Source of the DNA: Desulfacinum infernum DSM 9756
Lineage (GTDB): Bacteria; Desulfobacterota; Syntrophobacteria; Syntrophobacterales; DSM-9756
Direction: 5' to 3'
Length of the DNA stretch: 59,214 bases
NCBI RefSeq assembly: GCF_900129305.1
Contig: NZ_FQVB01000029.1
Coordinates: 1-59,214 of the forward strand
In this document: piece by piece, positions 1-8,354 of the stretch
Position numbering within the stretch: position 1 is the first letter of the stretch
How the letters are laid out: every line of letters begins with the position of its first letter
The notes under the pieces: model-generated
Told to the model about the DNA's origin: nothing
Databases searched by the model: none
What the model saw: only the letters and a program-made list of their open reading frames with translations
Program-made: the position numbers and the translations under genes

Positions 1-336
1 GTATTTTGACTTTTACAACAACGAACGTCCCCATCAGAGCCTGAAAGGCAGAACACCGGCGGAGGTTTACCGGGGAAAAGCCCTAGAGAATGCGGCATGA
101 ATGGAGCCTTCCGAGCCGTCGCGGAGGGCCGCCTCCGACGAGCCACGGTTGGGCCCATTCTCGGCGCCCCTCCGCGACTCGGTCTACCGCGAGGGCACGT
201 CTCTTAATGCATATTGGGAACCCGGCCACCCAATCCGGGACCAGAGAGCCAAGGAAACTGGAGGCGGGGTTGTGAAGAATCAAGGCAACACCTTAAATTT
301 CTCCAAACGTTGTCTTGACAATGGGGTCCACCTTAA
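1..336 (+). mobile_element. Right end of an IS3-family insertion sequence (partial)
   Basis: The window opens inside a transposase C-terminus and continues into about 235 bases with no credible gene. That stretch holds an 11-base inverted repeat (118-128 with 168-178) and ends near a TTGACAATGGGGTCCACC-like segment at 314-331, which may belong to the terminal repeat. The outer boundary is a guess because the left end is outside the window. Confidence 0.5.
2..100 (+). CDS. IS3-family transposase, C-terminal fragment
   Basis: The frame is open from the window edge and encodes 32 residues before TGA. It contains YNNERPHQSL followed by GRTPAEVY, the signature that closes the rve/DDE integrase core of IS3-family OrfB transposases. 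In the full protein this domain cuts and joins DNA during transposition. The DDE residues lie upstream, outside the window. Either the gene is cut only by the window edge or the copy is truncated; this cannot be told from here. The protein is too short for a subgroup call. Confidence 0.8.
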   Translation, partial: YFDFYNNERPHQSLKGRTPAEVYRGKALENAA

Positions 337-377
337 AGACCCCTTCACCTACGGACGAAAACGAGGATCGATGAACC

Positions 378-629
378 ATGTGTTTGGCTATTCCCGCTGA
401 AATCGTGGAAATCCAAGATGAGATGGCCACCGTGCGCGTGGGGGACGCCGTGCGGCGCGCCTCCCTCACCCTGCTCCCCGAACCCGCCCAGGTGGGCGAC
501 TATGTGATCGTCCATGCCGGCTTTGCGCTCCACAAGGTGGACCCGCAGGAGGCGCAGGAGTCTTTGAGGCTTCTTCGAGAGTTGGCCGCCCATGCGGACC
601 CGCTCCCGCCGGAAGGGGATGTGGACTAG
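378..629 (+). CDS. hypC: HypC/HybG-type [NiFe]-hydrogenase maturation chaperone
   Basis: This 83-residue protein begins MCLAIPAEIV, with the invariant Cys2 that HypC uses to hold the Fe(CN)2CO unit and hand it, with HypD, to the hydrogenase large subunit. The following beta-barrel pattern (VRVGDAVRRASLTLL, VGDYVIVHAGFAL) and the length match the family. A purine-rich stretch precedes the ATG. No hypA, B, D, E, F or hydrogenase structural gene lies in the window, so it is an orphan here, squeezed between an IS end and a convergent asnS. Function is inferred from family; identity is clear. Confidence 0.9.
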   Translation: MCLAIPAEIVEIQDEMATVRVGDAVRRASLTLLPEPAQVGDYVIVHAGFALHKVDPQEAQESLRLLRELAAHADPLPPEGDVD

Positions 630-638
630 GAGTTTGAA

Positions 639-669
639 TGTGGTCGGGGGCCTCCGCCCGGCGACCACA
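639..669. terminator. Hairpin between convergent hypC and asnS
   Basis: TGTGGTCG at 639-646 pairs with CGACCACA at 662-669 around a GC-rich loop that can pair further. It sits between two converging genes, where a two-way terminator would be expected. Neither flank has a good T-run, so the call is tentative. Confidence 0.35.
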
Positions 670-702
670 CAAAACCACCCCTCTGCATCTCTTGAGACGG
701 CT

Positions 703-2109
703 TCAGAACTCCGCATGCCCCGGGGTTCTCGGAAACGGGATGACTTCCCGGATGTTGCCCAGTCCCGTGGCGAATTGCACCAGCCGTTCCAGTCCCAACC
801 CGAAACCCGAATGGGGTGCGGATCCGAACCGGCGAAGATCCACGTACCACTGATACTCTTCCACCGGGATGCCCTTGAGTTCCATCTGCTGGAGCAGCAC
901 GTCCAGCCGTTCCTCCCTTTGCGACCCGCCGATAATCTCTCCCACCCGGGGGACCAGCACATCCATGGCCGCCACGGTTTTTTCGTCCTCGTTCACCCGC
1001 ATGTAGAAGGGCTTGATGGCGCGCGGGAAGTGGATGATCGCCACCGGTTTTCGGAATTTTTTCTCGGTCAGGTACCGTTCGTGTTCCGACTGCAGGTCGG
1101 ACCCCCACTCCACCGGATAGTCGAAGGATTCGCCGGATTTTTTCAGCAGCTCCACGGCTTCCGTGTAGGTGATGACCTCAAAGGTTTCCCTAACCAGGGT
1201 TTCCAGGGTTTCCATGAGGGTGGGTTCCACGAACCGGGCGAACAGCTGGAGATCCTCGGCGCAGTCCTCCAGAACGGCCGAGATCACGTATTTGATGAAA
1301 GATTGGGCCAGCTCCAGATTGTCCTGCAGGTCGTAGAAGGCCATCTCGGGCTCGATCATCCAGAATTCAGCCAGATGGCGGCTGGTGTTGGAATTTTCCG
1401 CCCGGAAGGTGGGCCCGAACGTATAGACCTTGCCCAGGGCCAGGGCATAGATCTCGGCCTGCAGCTGTCCGCTCACCGTGAGAAAGGCGGGCTTTTCGAA
1501 GAAGTCCAGGCTGTAGAGGTTCCCATCCCGGCCTTGCGGCGAGGGCGGGTTGGCGGGATCCAGCGTGGTCACCCGGAAGACCTCGCCCGCCCCTTCGCAG
1601 TCGCTGGACGTGATGATGGGCGTGTGCACATAGACAAAGCCTTCCTTTTGAAAAAACTGGTGGACGGCGAAGCTCAACCGATTGCGCAGGCGGGCCACGG
1701 CGCCCAGCGTGTTGGTGCGCGGGCGAAGATGGGCGATGGTCCGCAGGAACTCGAAGCTGTGCCGTTTCTTCTGCAAGGGATAGATGGCGGGATCCGCCCA
1801 CCCGAAAAGGACGATTTCCCGGGCATGGACTTCGATGCTTTGGCCCTTGCCGGGGGAGGGCTTCACCACGCCCCGAACCTGAACGGAACAGCCCGTAGCC
1901 AGCCGGTCCACCACCCGGGTGAGTTCCGGGTCGGTTCTTTCGGCGATCACCTGGAGGTTCCTGAGGCACGAGCCGTCGTTGACCTCGATGAAACTGATGC
2001 CGGCCTTGGAATCCCTCCGGGTGCGGACCCACCCCTGGATGGTCACTTCCTTTTCCTTGTGCGCCTCTTCGTTTTGAAAGAGCTGGGCGATGCGGACGGC
2101 TTTTTCCAT
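703..2109 (-). CDS. asnS: Asparaginyl-tRNA synthetase
   Basis: This 468-residue class II aminoacyl-tRNA synthetase charges tRNA-Asn. An N-terminal OB-fold anticodon-binding domain ([14 protein letters not shown], about residues 18-110) precedes the class II core. The core has [15 protein letters not shown] (motif 2) and [10 protein letters not shown] (motif 3) near the C-terminus. [11 protein letters not shown] is typical of AsnRS, and the length matches the usual 460-470. The ATG at 2109 is chosen because GGGAAG lies just upstream and [11 protein letters not shown] begins the conserved sequence; an in-frame extension to 2163 is Lys-rich and unlike the family. Confidence 0.95.
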   Translation of the reverse strand: MEKAVRIAQLFQNEEAHKEKEVTIQGWVRTRRDSKAGISFIEVNDGSCLRNLQVIAERTDPELTRVVDRLATGCSVQVRGVVKPSPGKGQSIEVHAREIVLFGWADPAIYPLQKKRHSFEFLRTIAHLRPRTNTLGAVARLRNRLSFAVHQFFQKEGFVYVHTPIITSSDCEGAGEVFRVTTLDPANPPSPQGRDGNLYSLDFFEKPAFLTVSGQLQAEIYALALGKVYTFGPTFRAENSNTSRHLAEFWMIEPEMAFYDLQDNLELAQSFIKYVISAVLEDCAEDLQLFARFVEPTLMETLETLVRETFEVITYTEAVELLKKSGESFDYPVEWGSDLQSEHERYLTEKKFRKPVAIIHFPRAIKPFYMRVNEDEKTVAAMDVLVPRVGEIIGGSQREERLDVLLQQMELKGIPVEEYQWYVDLRRFGSAPHSGFGLGLERLVQFATGLGNIREVIPFPRTPGHAEF

Positions 2110-2278
2110 GGGTGTTTTCTTCCCTTTCTTTCTTTTGCATGAACAACCCGGCGTCTTTCCCATTCACAAATGACGCCGTTGCTGCTATCGGTGCCTTCAC
2201 GCCGGTGTGATTTTCCGGAAAACCGAGCGTGTTTGAAAAGATAGAATGAAATTTGACGGGAGGGCAAGGATAGAGTTC

Positions 2279-3526
2279 ATGAAAGGCTGGGAGCGCCGAT
2301 TCTGGCAAAGGCGCCTTTTCCCCCGGATGGATGGTGCGGCGGGGAGGGGCCGCCCCCGACTGTGGCTTCACGCCTCTTCGGTGGGGGAAGTCACGGGCGC
2401 CCTGGCGGTGATCCGTCGGCTTCGCGCCGCGCGGCCCCAGGCCGCGATTTTTCTTACCGTGGGGACGCCGCAAGGGTGCCGTTTTGCGCGGGCTCAGGTG
2501 CAGGACGAAGTGACGGTCCTTCCTGCGCCGATGGATTTTCCCTGGTCCGTCCACCCCCTTCTCTCTTCCCTTTCTCCGGATCTCTTTGTGGCCTTCGAAA
2601 GCGAATTCTGGCCGGTGCTCCATGGGGCTCTCAGGAGACGCGGCGTGCCCGTCGTTCTTCTCAACGGCCGCCTTTCCCAAAGATCACTGGAAAGTTATCG
2701 AAGGTTTCAGGGAATCTTCCGCCCGCTCTTTCGATCGCTACGCCTGGCCGCCATGAAGTCCGAGGAGGACAGGCAGAGGCTGCTGCTCCTGGGCGTTCCG
2801 AAAGACCGGACGCATGTGACGGGAAGCGCCAAGGTGGACACGCTCATGGACCGCGCCGATCCGCAGGCGGAGATTCTCTGGCGCGAGCGCCTGCAGGTGC
2901 CGGAGGGCGTGCCGGTGATGGTGGCGGGAAGTCTTCGGGGCCGGGAGTGCACGGATCTCCTCCAGGTTTTCAGCCGCCTCAAGGAATCCACGCCCGGCCT
3001 TCTGGGCGTGTTCGCTCCCCGCCACCTGGACCGGGTGCCGGTCTTGCGGGAATGGCTTCGTGCCAGGGGGATTCCCTACGACGATCTCTCCACATTTCTG
3101 GAATCCGAGAAGAGGCGGCGATCCGCGGACGTGATCGTGGTGGATCGAATCGGCCATCTTTTCGACCTCTACGCCTTGGGGGACTTGATCTTTTGCGGCG
3201 GGAGTCTCGTGCCCGTGGGCGGCCACAACATCCTGGAGCCCGTCGCCTGGGGCAAGACGGTTTTTTACGGGCCGCATGTGCAAACCGTGATGGAAGAGCA
3301 TGAGATCCTGAGCCGGGCCGGGGTGGGGGTGTGCGTTGCAAGCCGGGAGGATCTGTTGACCCGCTGGAGGGCTCTCTTGAGCGAACCGGACCGCATGGGG
3401 GTGCATCGGCGGAGGGCTCTGGAGGCCATCCGGAAGATGGCGGGGGTGGCCGACCGACAGGTGGCGTTGGTTCTGTCAGTCCTGGATGACCCGCGCGGAC
3501 GGCGGGCCGAACACGGGGAAAGCTGA
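2279..3526 (+). CDS. waaA: 3-deoxy-D-manno-octulosonic acid (Kdo) transferase
   Basis: WaaA transfers Kdo from CMP-Kdo to lipid A precursor at the inner membrane. Family hallmarks are WLHASSVGEV near the N-terminus, FESEFWPVL, LLNGRLSQRS, TGSAKVD, and GGSLVPVGGHNILEPV in the nucleotide-binding C-terminal half. ATG 2279 follows AAGGA at good spacing; ATG 2246 is an alternative, but a stop at 2234 blocks any further extension. The hydrophobic membrane anchor usual at the WaaA N-terminus is therefore missing: the protein begins directly at the KGWERRFWQRR region. larB starts nine bases after the stop, so the two are probably co-transcribed. Confidence 0.9.
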   Translation: MKGWERRFWQRRLFPRMDGAAGRGRPRLWLHASSVGEVTGALAVIRRLRAARPQAAIFLTVGTPQGCRFARAQVQDEVTVLPAPMDFPWSVHPLLSSLSPDLFVAFESEFWPVLHGALRRRGVPVVLLNGRLSQRSLESYRRFQGIFRPLFRSLRLAAMKSEEDRQRLLLLGVPKDRTHVTGSAKVDTLMDRADPQAEILWRERLQVPEGVPVMVAGSLRGRECTDLLQVFSRLKESTPGLLGVFAPRHLDRVPVLREWLRARGIPYDDLSTFLESEKRRRSADVIVVDRIGHLFDLYALGDLIFCGGSLVPVGGHNILEPVAWGKTVFYGPHVQTVMEEHEILSRAGVGVCVASREDLLTRWRALLSEPDRMGVHRRRALEAIRKMAGVADRQVALVLSVLDDPRGRRAEHGES

Positions 3527-3535
3527 GAGGACAGG

Positions 3536-4363
3536 ATGCGTCGACTGGTGGAGATTTTGGAAGCGTACAAGCGGGGCACGGTGGATCTGGAGGCGGTTCT
3601 TGCCTTTCTCAAGCGGTTGCCCTTTGAAGACCTGAGCTTTGCCAAGGTGGATCACCACCGGAGCCTGCGCAGGGGCTATCCGGAGGTGATCTACGGCGAA
3701 GGCAAAAGCGCGGAGCAGATACTGAAAATCCTGCAGGCCATGGACCGAGCCGGCGGGCCGTTATTGGCCACGCGGGTGAGTTCGGAAAAGGCCGAAGAAG
3801 TGCTGAAGCATTTTCCCGATCTCTCTTATGACGCCGCGGCCCGGGTGATCTACCGGAAGGATCCCCGTGGGTGTGAGCGCCCCCCGGCCAGGAGGTCGGT
3901 TCAGGTGCTTTGCGCCGGGTCCAGCGACCTTCCGGTGGCTGAGGAGGCGGCCATTACGGCCGAGGTTTTGGGGCAGAAGGTGGAGCGCTTTTACGACGTG
4001 GGGGTGGCCGGCCTCCACCGCCTGCTCAGCCTGCGGGAGGAATTGGACCGGGCGGCGGCCTATGTGGTGGTGGCGGGCATGGAGGGGGCGCTTCCCAGCG
4101 TGGTGGCGGGCCTGGTGGCCCGGCCCGTGATCGCCGTGCCCACCAGCGTGGGCTATGGGGCCTCCTTCGGAGGGATTGCGGCCCTTTTGGGCATGCTTAA
4201 CAGTTGTGCTCCCGGGGTGGCCGTGGTAAATATCGACAACGGTTTCGGCGCCGGCTATCTTGCCAGTATGATTGCGGATATGGCGGATGCGGCGCCGCAT
4301 GAAAGGCTTCGACCTCATGGGCCGGAGCGCGGGGGATGCCATGGCACGAGAATACAGACCTAA
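3536..4363 (+). CDS. larB: LarB, pyridinium-3,5-biscarboxylic acid mononucleotide synthase
   Basis: LarB carboxylates nicotinic acid adenine dinucleotide in the first step of nickel-pincer nucleotide cofactor synthesis, used by lactate racemase and relatives. The 275-residue protein has the LarB N-terminal region and, from about residue 120, a PurE-like AIR-carboxylase fold. Conserved blocks are CAGSSDLPVAEEAA, VVAGMEGALPSVVAGLV, PTSVGYGASFGG and NIDNGFGAGYLA. No larC, larE or larA is visible nearby. The last ~20 residues are basic and low in similarity, and overlap the start of the next gene. Confidence 0.92.
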   Translation: MRRLVEILEAYKRGTVDLEAVLAFLKRLPFEDLSFAKVDHHRSLRRGYPEVIYGEGKSAEQILKILQAMDRAGGPLLATRVSSEKAEEVLKHFPDLSYDAAARVIYRKDPRGCERPPARRSVQVLCAGSSDLPVAEEAAITAEVLGQKVERFYDVGVAGLHRLLSLREELDRAAAYVVVAGMEGALPSVVAGLVARPVIAVPTSVGYGASFGGIAALLGMLNSCAPGVAVVNIDNGFGAGYLASMIADMADAAPHERLRPHGPERGGCHGTRIQT

Positions 4364-4766
4364 TGTGAGGGAAATGTCCGTGATCTCGAGGCTGGATCAG
4401 GCCAAGGAGGCGCAGCGCGCCCGGGCCCTCCAGCTGCTGAGGGATCACATGGATGCACTGAGCGATCGCATCGCCACCAAGCTCATCGAGACCAAGCTGG
4501 TGGAAACCACCAGCAAGTCGGAGCTGGAAGGCCAGATCCACTGGTGCCTGGAGAATCTGCTGAACGCCGAAGAGTTCGACGTGCAGTACCAGGTGGCCAA
4601 CGTGCGGGATCTGGTGCCTCGGCCGCACTTTGTGAGCCTCTACGTCACGGCCTACATCATCGAGAAGCTCATCGACCACCGATGCATCGTGGACGTTTAC
4701 GGCACGGACGAAGAGATCTATCGGTGCGTAAACGCTCAGGTGATCCGCTTCATCCCGCTTCAGTAA
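4341..4766 (+). CDS. Conserved-looking hypothetical protein downstream of larB
   Basis: I do not recognise this protein of about 141 residues. It is predicted to be soluble and helical, with a charged N-terminal helix (RLDQAKEAQRARALQLL) and a later segment rich in aromatic and hydrophobic residues (HFVSLYVTAYIIEKLI). No signal peptide or cofactor motif is seen. ATG 4341 follows GGGGGAT and overlaps larB by 23 bases, which suggests translational coupling; ATG 4374 is an alternative start. The gene ends nine bases before the convergent helicase gene. Its place in a waaA-larB unit is the only functional hint. Confidence 0.65.
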   Translation: MAREYRPNVREMSVISRLDQAKEAQRARALQLLRDHMDALSDRIATKLIETKLVETTSKSELEGQIHWCLENLLNAEEFDVQYQVANVRDLVPRPHFVSLYVTAYIIEKLIDHRCIVDVYGTDEEIYRCVNAQVIRFIPLQ

Positions 4767-4775
4767 AGGGGCCTT

Positions 4776-6737
4776 TCAAGCCTCTCTCCTGACCAGTTCC
4801 CCCAGCCGTCCGATTTCAAAAAGAAACCGGGACGGCCCTCCCGTGGCCAGCGAATAGAAGGACGCCGGGCCTTGGACCTTGGGGGCCACCAGATAGAGGT
4901 GCCGTTTGGCACGGGTGGCCGCCACGTAGAAAAGGCGTCGTTCCTCTTCGATGCCGTCGTCATCGTTCAAGGCATAGGAAGACGGCAAATGGCCGTCTAC
5001 CAGGTAGATGATGAAGACCGTCTCCCATTCCAGACCCTTGGCCGAATGGATGGTGGAAAGCACCACATGATCCTTGCGCCGGCGTGGGGTGTCTTCGCCT
5101 GCCAGGGCCTGTTCGGGGGATTCCAGGGTGAGGTCCGCCAGGAGGGCCTCCACGCTTTCGTAGCGCTCGGCCATCTGCGCCAGGGATCGAAGGTCCGGGG
5201 TCCGCTTGGGCGCGTCGTCGTACTTGGCTTCCAGCAGAGGCTGGTAGGTGGTGAGGACCGCCTCCATCTTTTCCGACACCGGTTCCCGGCCGGCGGCCAG
5301 GCGAGTCATGGTGTCGTGGAAGGCCTGGAGGGTCGCCGCGTACTTTCTCTTTTGAAGGGGCTTGGAAACCAGGGCCTCCAGTCCCTTTTTGTGCACGCTT
5401 TCGGCCAGCCGTTTGGCGGTGGTGGGCCCCACGCCTTCGATGAGCAGCAGGATCCGATGCCAAGAGACGGCGTCGGCGGGGTTGAGCGCCGCCTTGAGAA
5501 AGGCCAGGACGTCCTTGATGTGCGCCGCCTCAATGAATTTCATGCCGCCGTACTTGACGAAGGGAATCCCGTTCTTGTTGAGGAGCACCTCCAGATCGTT
5601 GGAATGCCAACCGGCCCGGAAGAGCACGGCGATCTCGTGGGCCGGCACCCCGTCCTGCAGGTGCTTTTGGATCTTTTGGAGCACGTAGAGGGCCTGGGCG
5701 ATCTCGCTGGAGGGGCGGGCATAGACGGGCTTGGTGCCGCCCGCCGTCCGGGTGAAGAGCTGCTTGCTGTATTTTTCCCGGGCGTTTTGAATCACGGCGT
5801 TGGTAAAGCTGAGCACCGGCTGGGTGCTTCGATAATTTTCCTCCAGGGTGACGACGGTGCAGTCGGGAAAGCGCTTCGGGAAATCCATGATGTTTCGGAA
5901 GTCGGCGCCCCGAAAGGAGTAGATGCTCTGGCAGTCGTCTCCCACGGCCATGATGTTGCCGTGTTCCGAGGCCAAAAAAGCGCCGATTTCGGCCTGAACC
6001 GCGTTGGTGTCCTGGAACTCGTCGATCAGGATGTGTTCGTAGGTCCAGGAAATCCGCCGGCGCACATCGGGATGGTCCCGGAGCAGATCCCGGCACTTGG
6101 TCAGGAGATCGTCGTAATCCATGACAGCCCGTTCCTGCTTGTAAAGGGCGTAGGTCTCGGCGATCTTTTCGATTTCCGGCGCCAGGTCCTCATACTGAGG
6201 GTATTCTTCGGCCAGCACCGTGCCCACGGGGACCTGGCAGTTGGCGGCGCGGGAGATGATGTTCATGAGCGCCCGCTTCTTGGGAAACCGGGCTTTGTTT
6301 TTGTGAAATCCCAATTCGGTGCGGATCAGGTTGACCAGATCTTCGGCGTCGCTTCGGTCGGCGATGGTGAAAGAGGCCGGGTAGCCCAGGAGGGAGCCGT
6401 AGCGGCGCAACGTGAGGTTGGCGAAGGAGTGGAACGTGCCCCCGGCCACCATCTCACAGCGGGCGTCCAGGATCCGTGAGGCCCGTTCCATCATTTCCTG
6501 GGCCGCCTTGCGGGTGAAGGTGAGCAGAAGGATGGACCGGGGATCCACGCCCCGCTCCACCAGGTAGGCCACCCGATAGACCAGGGTGCGGGTCTTTCCG
6601 GTGCCGGCCCCCGCAATCACCAGCAGGGGCCCGCCGGGGTGGGTTACAGCCCGGTATTGCGCTTCGTTCAGCGCCGACGCGAAACGGGTGCCCGGCGCTT
6701 GTCCGTGATTCGGTATCGGGCTCGGGTCTTTGCCCAT
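4776..6737 (-). CDS. UvrD/Rep-family ATP-dependent DNA helicase
   Basis: This 653-residue superfamily 1A helicase has all core motifs: Q-motif LNEAQYRAV, Walker A AGAGTGKT, motif Ia TFTRKAAQEM, Walker B DEFQDTNAVQ, motif III GDDCQSIYSFRGA, motif IV ENYRST, motif V TIHSAKGLEWE and motif VI VAATRAKRHLYL. Such 3'-5' helicases unwind DNA in repair and replication restart. The length is close to Rep. ATG 6737 is preferred over 6779 because AAAGGAGA lies just upstream. It probably belongs to the broad UvrD/PcrA/Rep group; the C-terminal 2B region does not let me decide between them. Confidence 0.9.
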   Translation of the reverse strand: MGKDPSPIPNHGQAPGTRFASALNEAQYRAVTHPGGPLLVIAGAGTGKTRTLVYRVAYLVERGVDPRSILLLTFTRKAAQEMMERASRILDARCEMVAGGTFHSFANLTLRRYGSLLGYPASFTIADRSDAEDLVNLIRTELGFHKNKARFPKKRALMNIISRAANCQVPVGTVLAEEYPQYEDLAPEIEKIAETYALYKQERAVMDYDDLLTKCRDLLRDHPDVRRRISWTYEHILIDEFQDTNAVQAEIGAFLASEHGNIMAVGDDCQSIYSFRGADFRNIMDFPKRFPDCTVVTLEENYRSTQPVLSFTNAVIQNAREKYSKQLFTRTAGGTKPVYARPSSEIAQALYVLQKIQKHLQDGVPAHEIAVLFRAGWHSNDLEVLLNKNGIPFVKYGGMKFIEAAHIKDVLAFLKAALNPADAVSWHRILLLIEGVGPTTAKRLAESVHKKGLEALVSKPLQKRKYAATLQAFHDTMTRLAAGREPVSEKMEAVLTTYQPLLEAKYDDAPKRTPDLRSLAQMAERYESVEALLADLTLESPEQALAGEDTPRRRKDHVVLSTIHSAKGLEWETVFIIYLVDGHLPSSYALNDDDGIEEERRLFYVAATRAKRHLYLVAPKVQGPASFYSLATGGPSRFLFEIGRLGELVRREA

Positions 6738-6878
6738 GGAATGTCTCCTTTCGGCGGGATGCCGGTTCTGAACCTTCAATATAGCGCATCCCCTGGGATT
6801 CTGTCAGTATGGAAGCCGGGCCCGGAGGATCTTGGAGGAGACGGCACGCCTCGTTCTTGATTGCAGGGAGGAAAAGAG

Positions 6879-7850
6879 TTGAAGACGGCGGCAGATCTTT
6901 TCAAGCGCATCCTTGATGCTCAGGAGCGCCTACGCGGACAGGCCCACGTGACCCCAGTCATGGGCTGCCGAACCTTGGACAAAATGTTGGGAGCGCGCTT
7001 CCATTTCAAATGTGAGAACCTGCAGCGGATAGGCGCTTTCAAGTTCCGGGGAGCCTTCAACGCCTTGAGCCGGCTTTCCCCGGAGGAGAGACGCCGGGGC
7101 GTGGTGACCATTTCCAGCGGCAACCACGCCCAAGCCGTGGCCTTGGTGGGGCGTGAACTGGGAATCGACACAACCGTCCTCATGCCCGCCAATGCTCCGG
7201 AAATCAAACGCAGGGCGGTGGAGGGCTACGGGGCGACCATTGTTACCTACGATCCAGCCACAACCCGCCGGGAGGAGGCGCTGCGGGCGGTGGACGGCGG
7301 GGAGAGGGTCTTTATCCCTCCCTTTGACCATTGGGATGTGATTGCCGGCCAGGGTACCGCCGGCTTGGAACTGGCCCAGGCGGTTTCCCATCTGGACATG
7401 CTGCTGGTGCCGTGCGGCGGCGGGGGGCTGTTGAGTGGTTGTGCGGTTGCCGTCAAAGGCTACTTCCCGCGGTGTCGCGTGGTGGGCGTGGAGCCGGAGT
7501 CGGCGGACGACGCCACCCGCTCCTTTCGCATGGGAACTTTGCAGGAAGTCCACAACCCTCCCACCATCGCGGATGGTGTGAGAACTCCTCGGCTGGGCGA
7601 CATCACCTTTCCTCTCGTCCTGGCCCATGTGGACGACATGCGGACCGTTTCGGAAGAAGCCATTCGGGAGGCCGTGCGCTTCTTGTTCTATCGCATGAAG
7701 CTGGTGGTGGAGCCGTCCGGCGCATTGGGTTTGGCGGCGCTTTTGAGCGGTGCAGTTAAACCTACAGGGGATGTGGGAATCCTTTTGAGCGGGGGGAATG
7801 TGGACGGCCAAACCATGGCGGGGATTCTGTCGGAAAGTCCGGGAAGTTGA
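6879..7850 (+). CDS. PLP-dependent serine/threonine dehydratase family protein
   Basis: This fold-type II PLP enzyme of about 323 residues resembles catabolic threonine dehydratase, serine racemase and hydroxyaspartate ammonia-lyase. The PLP lysine is in the KFRGAFNAL block (about residue 55), SSGNHAQAVAL follows, and the glycine-rich phosphate loop is CGGGGLLSG. There is no C-terminal ACT domain, so it is the short, non-biosynthetic form. The start is TTG 6879 behind GGAGG; an upstream TTG at 6861 is also open. Substrate (Thr, Ser or hydroxy-Asp) cannot be fixed from sequence. Confidence 0.85.
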   Translation: MKTAADLFKRILDAQERLRGQAHVTPVMGCRTLDKMLGARFHFKCENLQRIGAFKFRGAFNALSRLSPEERRRGVVTISSGNHAQAVALVGRELGIDTTVLMPANAPEIKRRAVEGYGATIVTYDPATTRREEALRAVDGGERVFIPPFDHWDVIAGQGTAGLELAQAVSHLDMLLVPCGGGGLLSGCAVAVKGYFPRCRVVGVEPESADDATRSFRMGTLQEVHNPPTIADGVRTPRLGDITFPLVLAHVDDMRTVSEEAIREAVRFLFYRMKLVVEPSGALGLAALLSGAVKPTGDVGILLSGGNVDGQTMAGILSESPGS

Positions 7851-7892
7851 GCGAAGCCGCACCGGGGCGGTTCGGCGGCCTCTTGGGCGCCC

Positions 7893-8354
7893 TTATCCGG
7901 CATGGGGGACGTACTGGAGATGGACCAGGAAGTCGAGCATTAAGGTGGTCAGGCAGGCCACCGCCGGTGTCACGATCCAGGCAAAAAGGATGTTGCCCAA
8001 GGTGCGGATCCGGATGGTCTGGGCTCCCTTAAGGATCCCGATGCCCAGGACCGCCCCCACCACGGCCTGGGAGGTGGAGACGGGAAGGCCCAGCAGGGTC
8101 ATGAGGGTCACCGTGAGGGCGGCGGCCACGGAAACCACCATGGCGTGGGTCATGTCCACTTGGGTCAAGGACTGAAGGGTCGCGATGCCCCGGTGGCCCT
8201 CCATCCACGCGCCCGCCACCACGAAGACGGCCGCCAGCACGGCCGCCGTCCAGAACCGCACCATGCGCGACGATACGGCGGTTCCGAACACGTTGGCCGC
8301 ATCATTGGCCCCCAGGGACCAGCCCAGAAAGATTCCACCCAGCAAAGACAGCAC
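7893..8354 (-). CDS. PiT-family phosphate transporter, half-length
   Basis: This 153-residue membrane protein matches the N-terminal half of PiT inorganic phosphate permeases. It has the signature GANDAANVFGTAVSSRM, then a helix (FWTAAVLAAVFVVAGAW), then GLPVSTSQAVVGAVLGIG. Ordinary PiT proteins contain this unit twice and exceed 300 residues; here the frame stops after one repeat and the next DNA is a convergent gene, so no second half is left. The start is a GTG whose bases overlap the TAG of the DUF47 gene, the usual PiT partner, implying coupling. It could be a dimerising half-transporter or a truncated copy. Confidence 0.8.
   Translation of the reverse strand: MLSLLGGIFLGWSLGANDAANVFGTAVSSRMVRFWTAAVLAAVFVVAGAWMEGHRGIATLQSLTQVDMTHAMVVSVAAALTVTLMTLLGLPVSTSQAVVGAVLGIGILKGAQTIRIRTLGNILFAWIVTPAVACLTTLMLDFLVHLQYVPHAG

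Noticed and set aside
101-400. 99-codon frame after the transposase fragment
   Set aside because: Lies within the IS end and runs through the hypC start; composition is not protein-like.
592-2142. Long plus-strand reading frame opposite asnS
   Set aside because: It is the antisense of a clear asparaginyl-tRNA synthetase gene; the translation is low-complexity Gly/His/Arg and has no family features.
4872-6479. 535-codon plus-strand frame opposite the UvrD helicase
   Set aside because: Same GC effect; the helicase has every motif on the minus strand.
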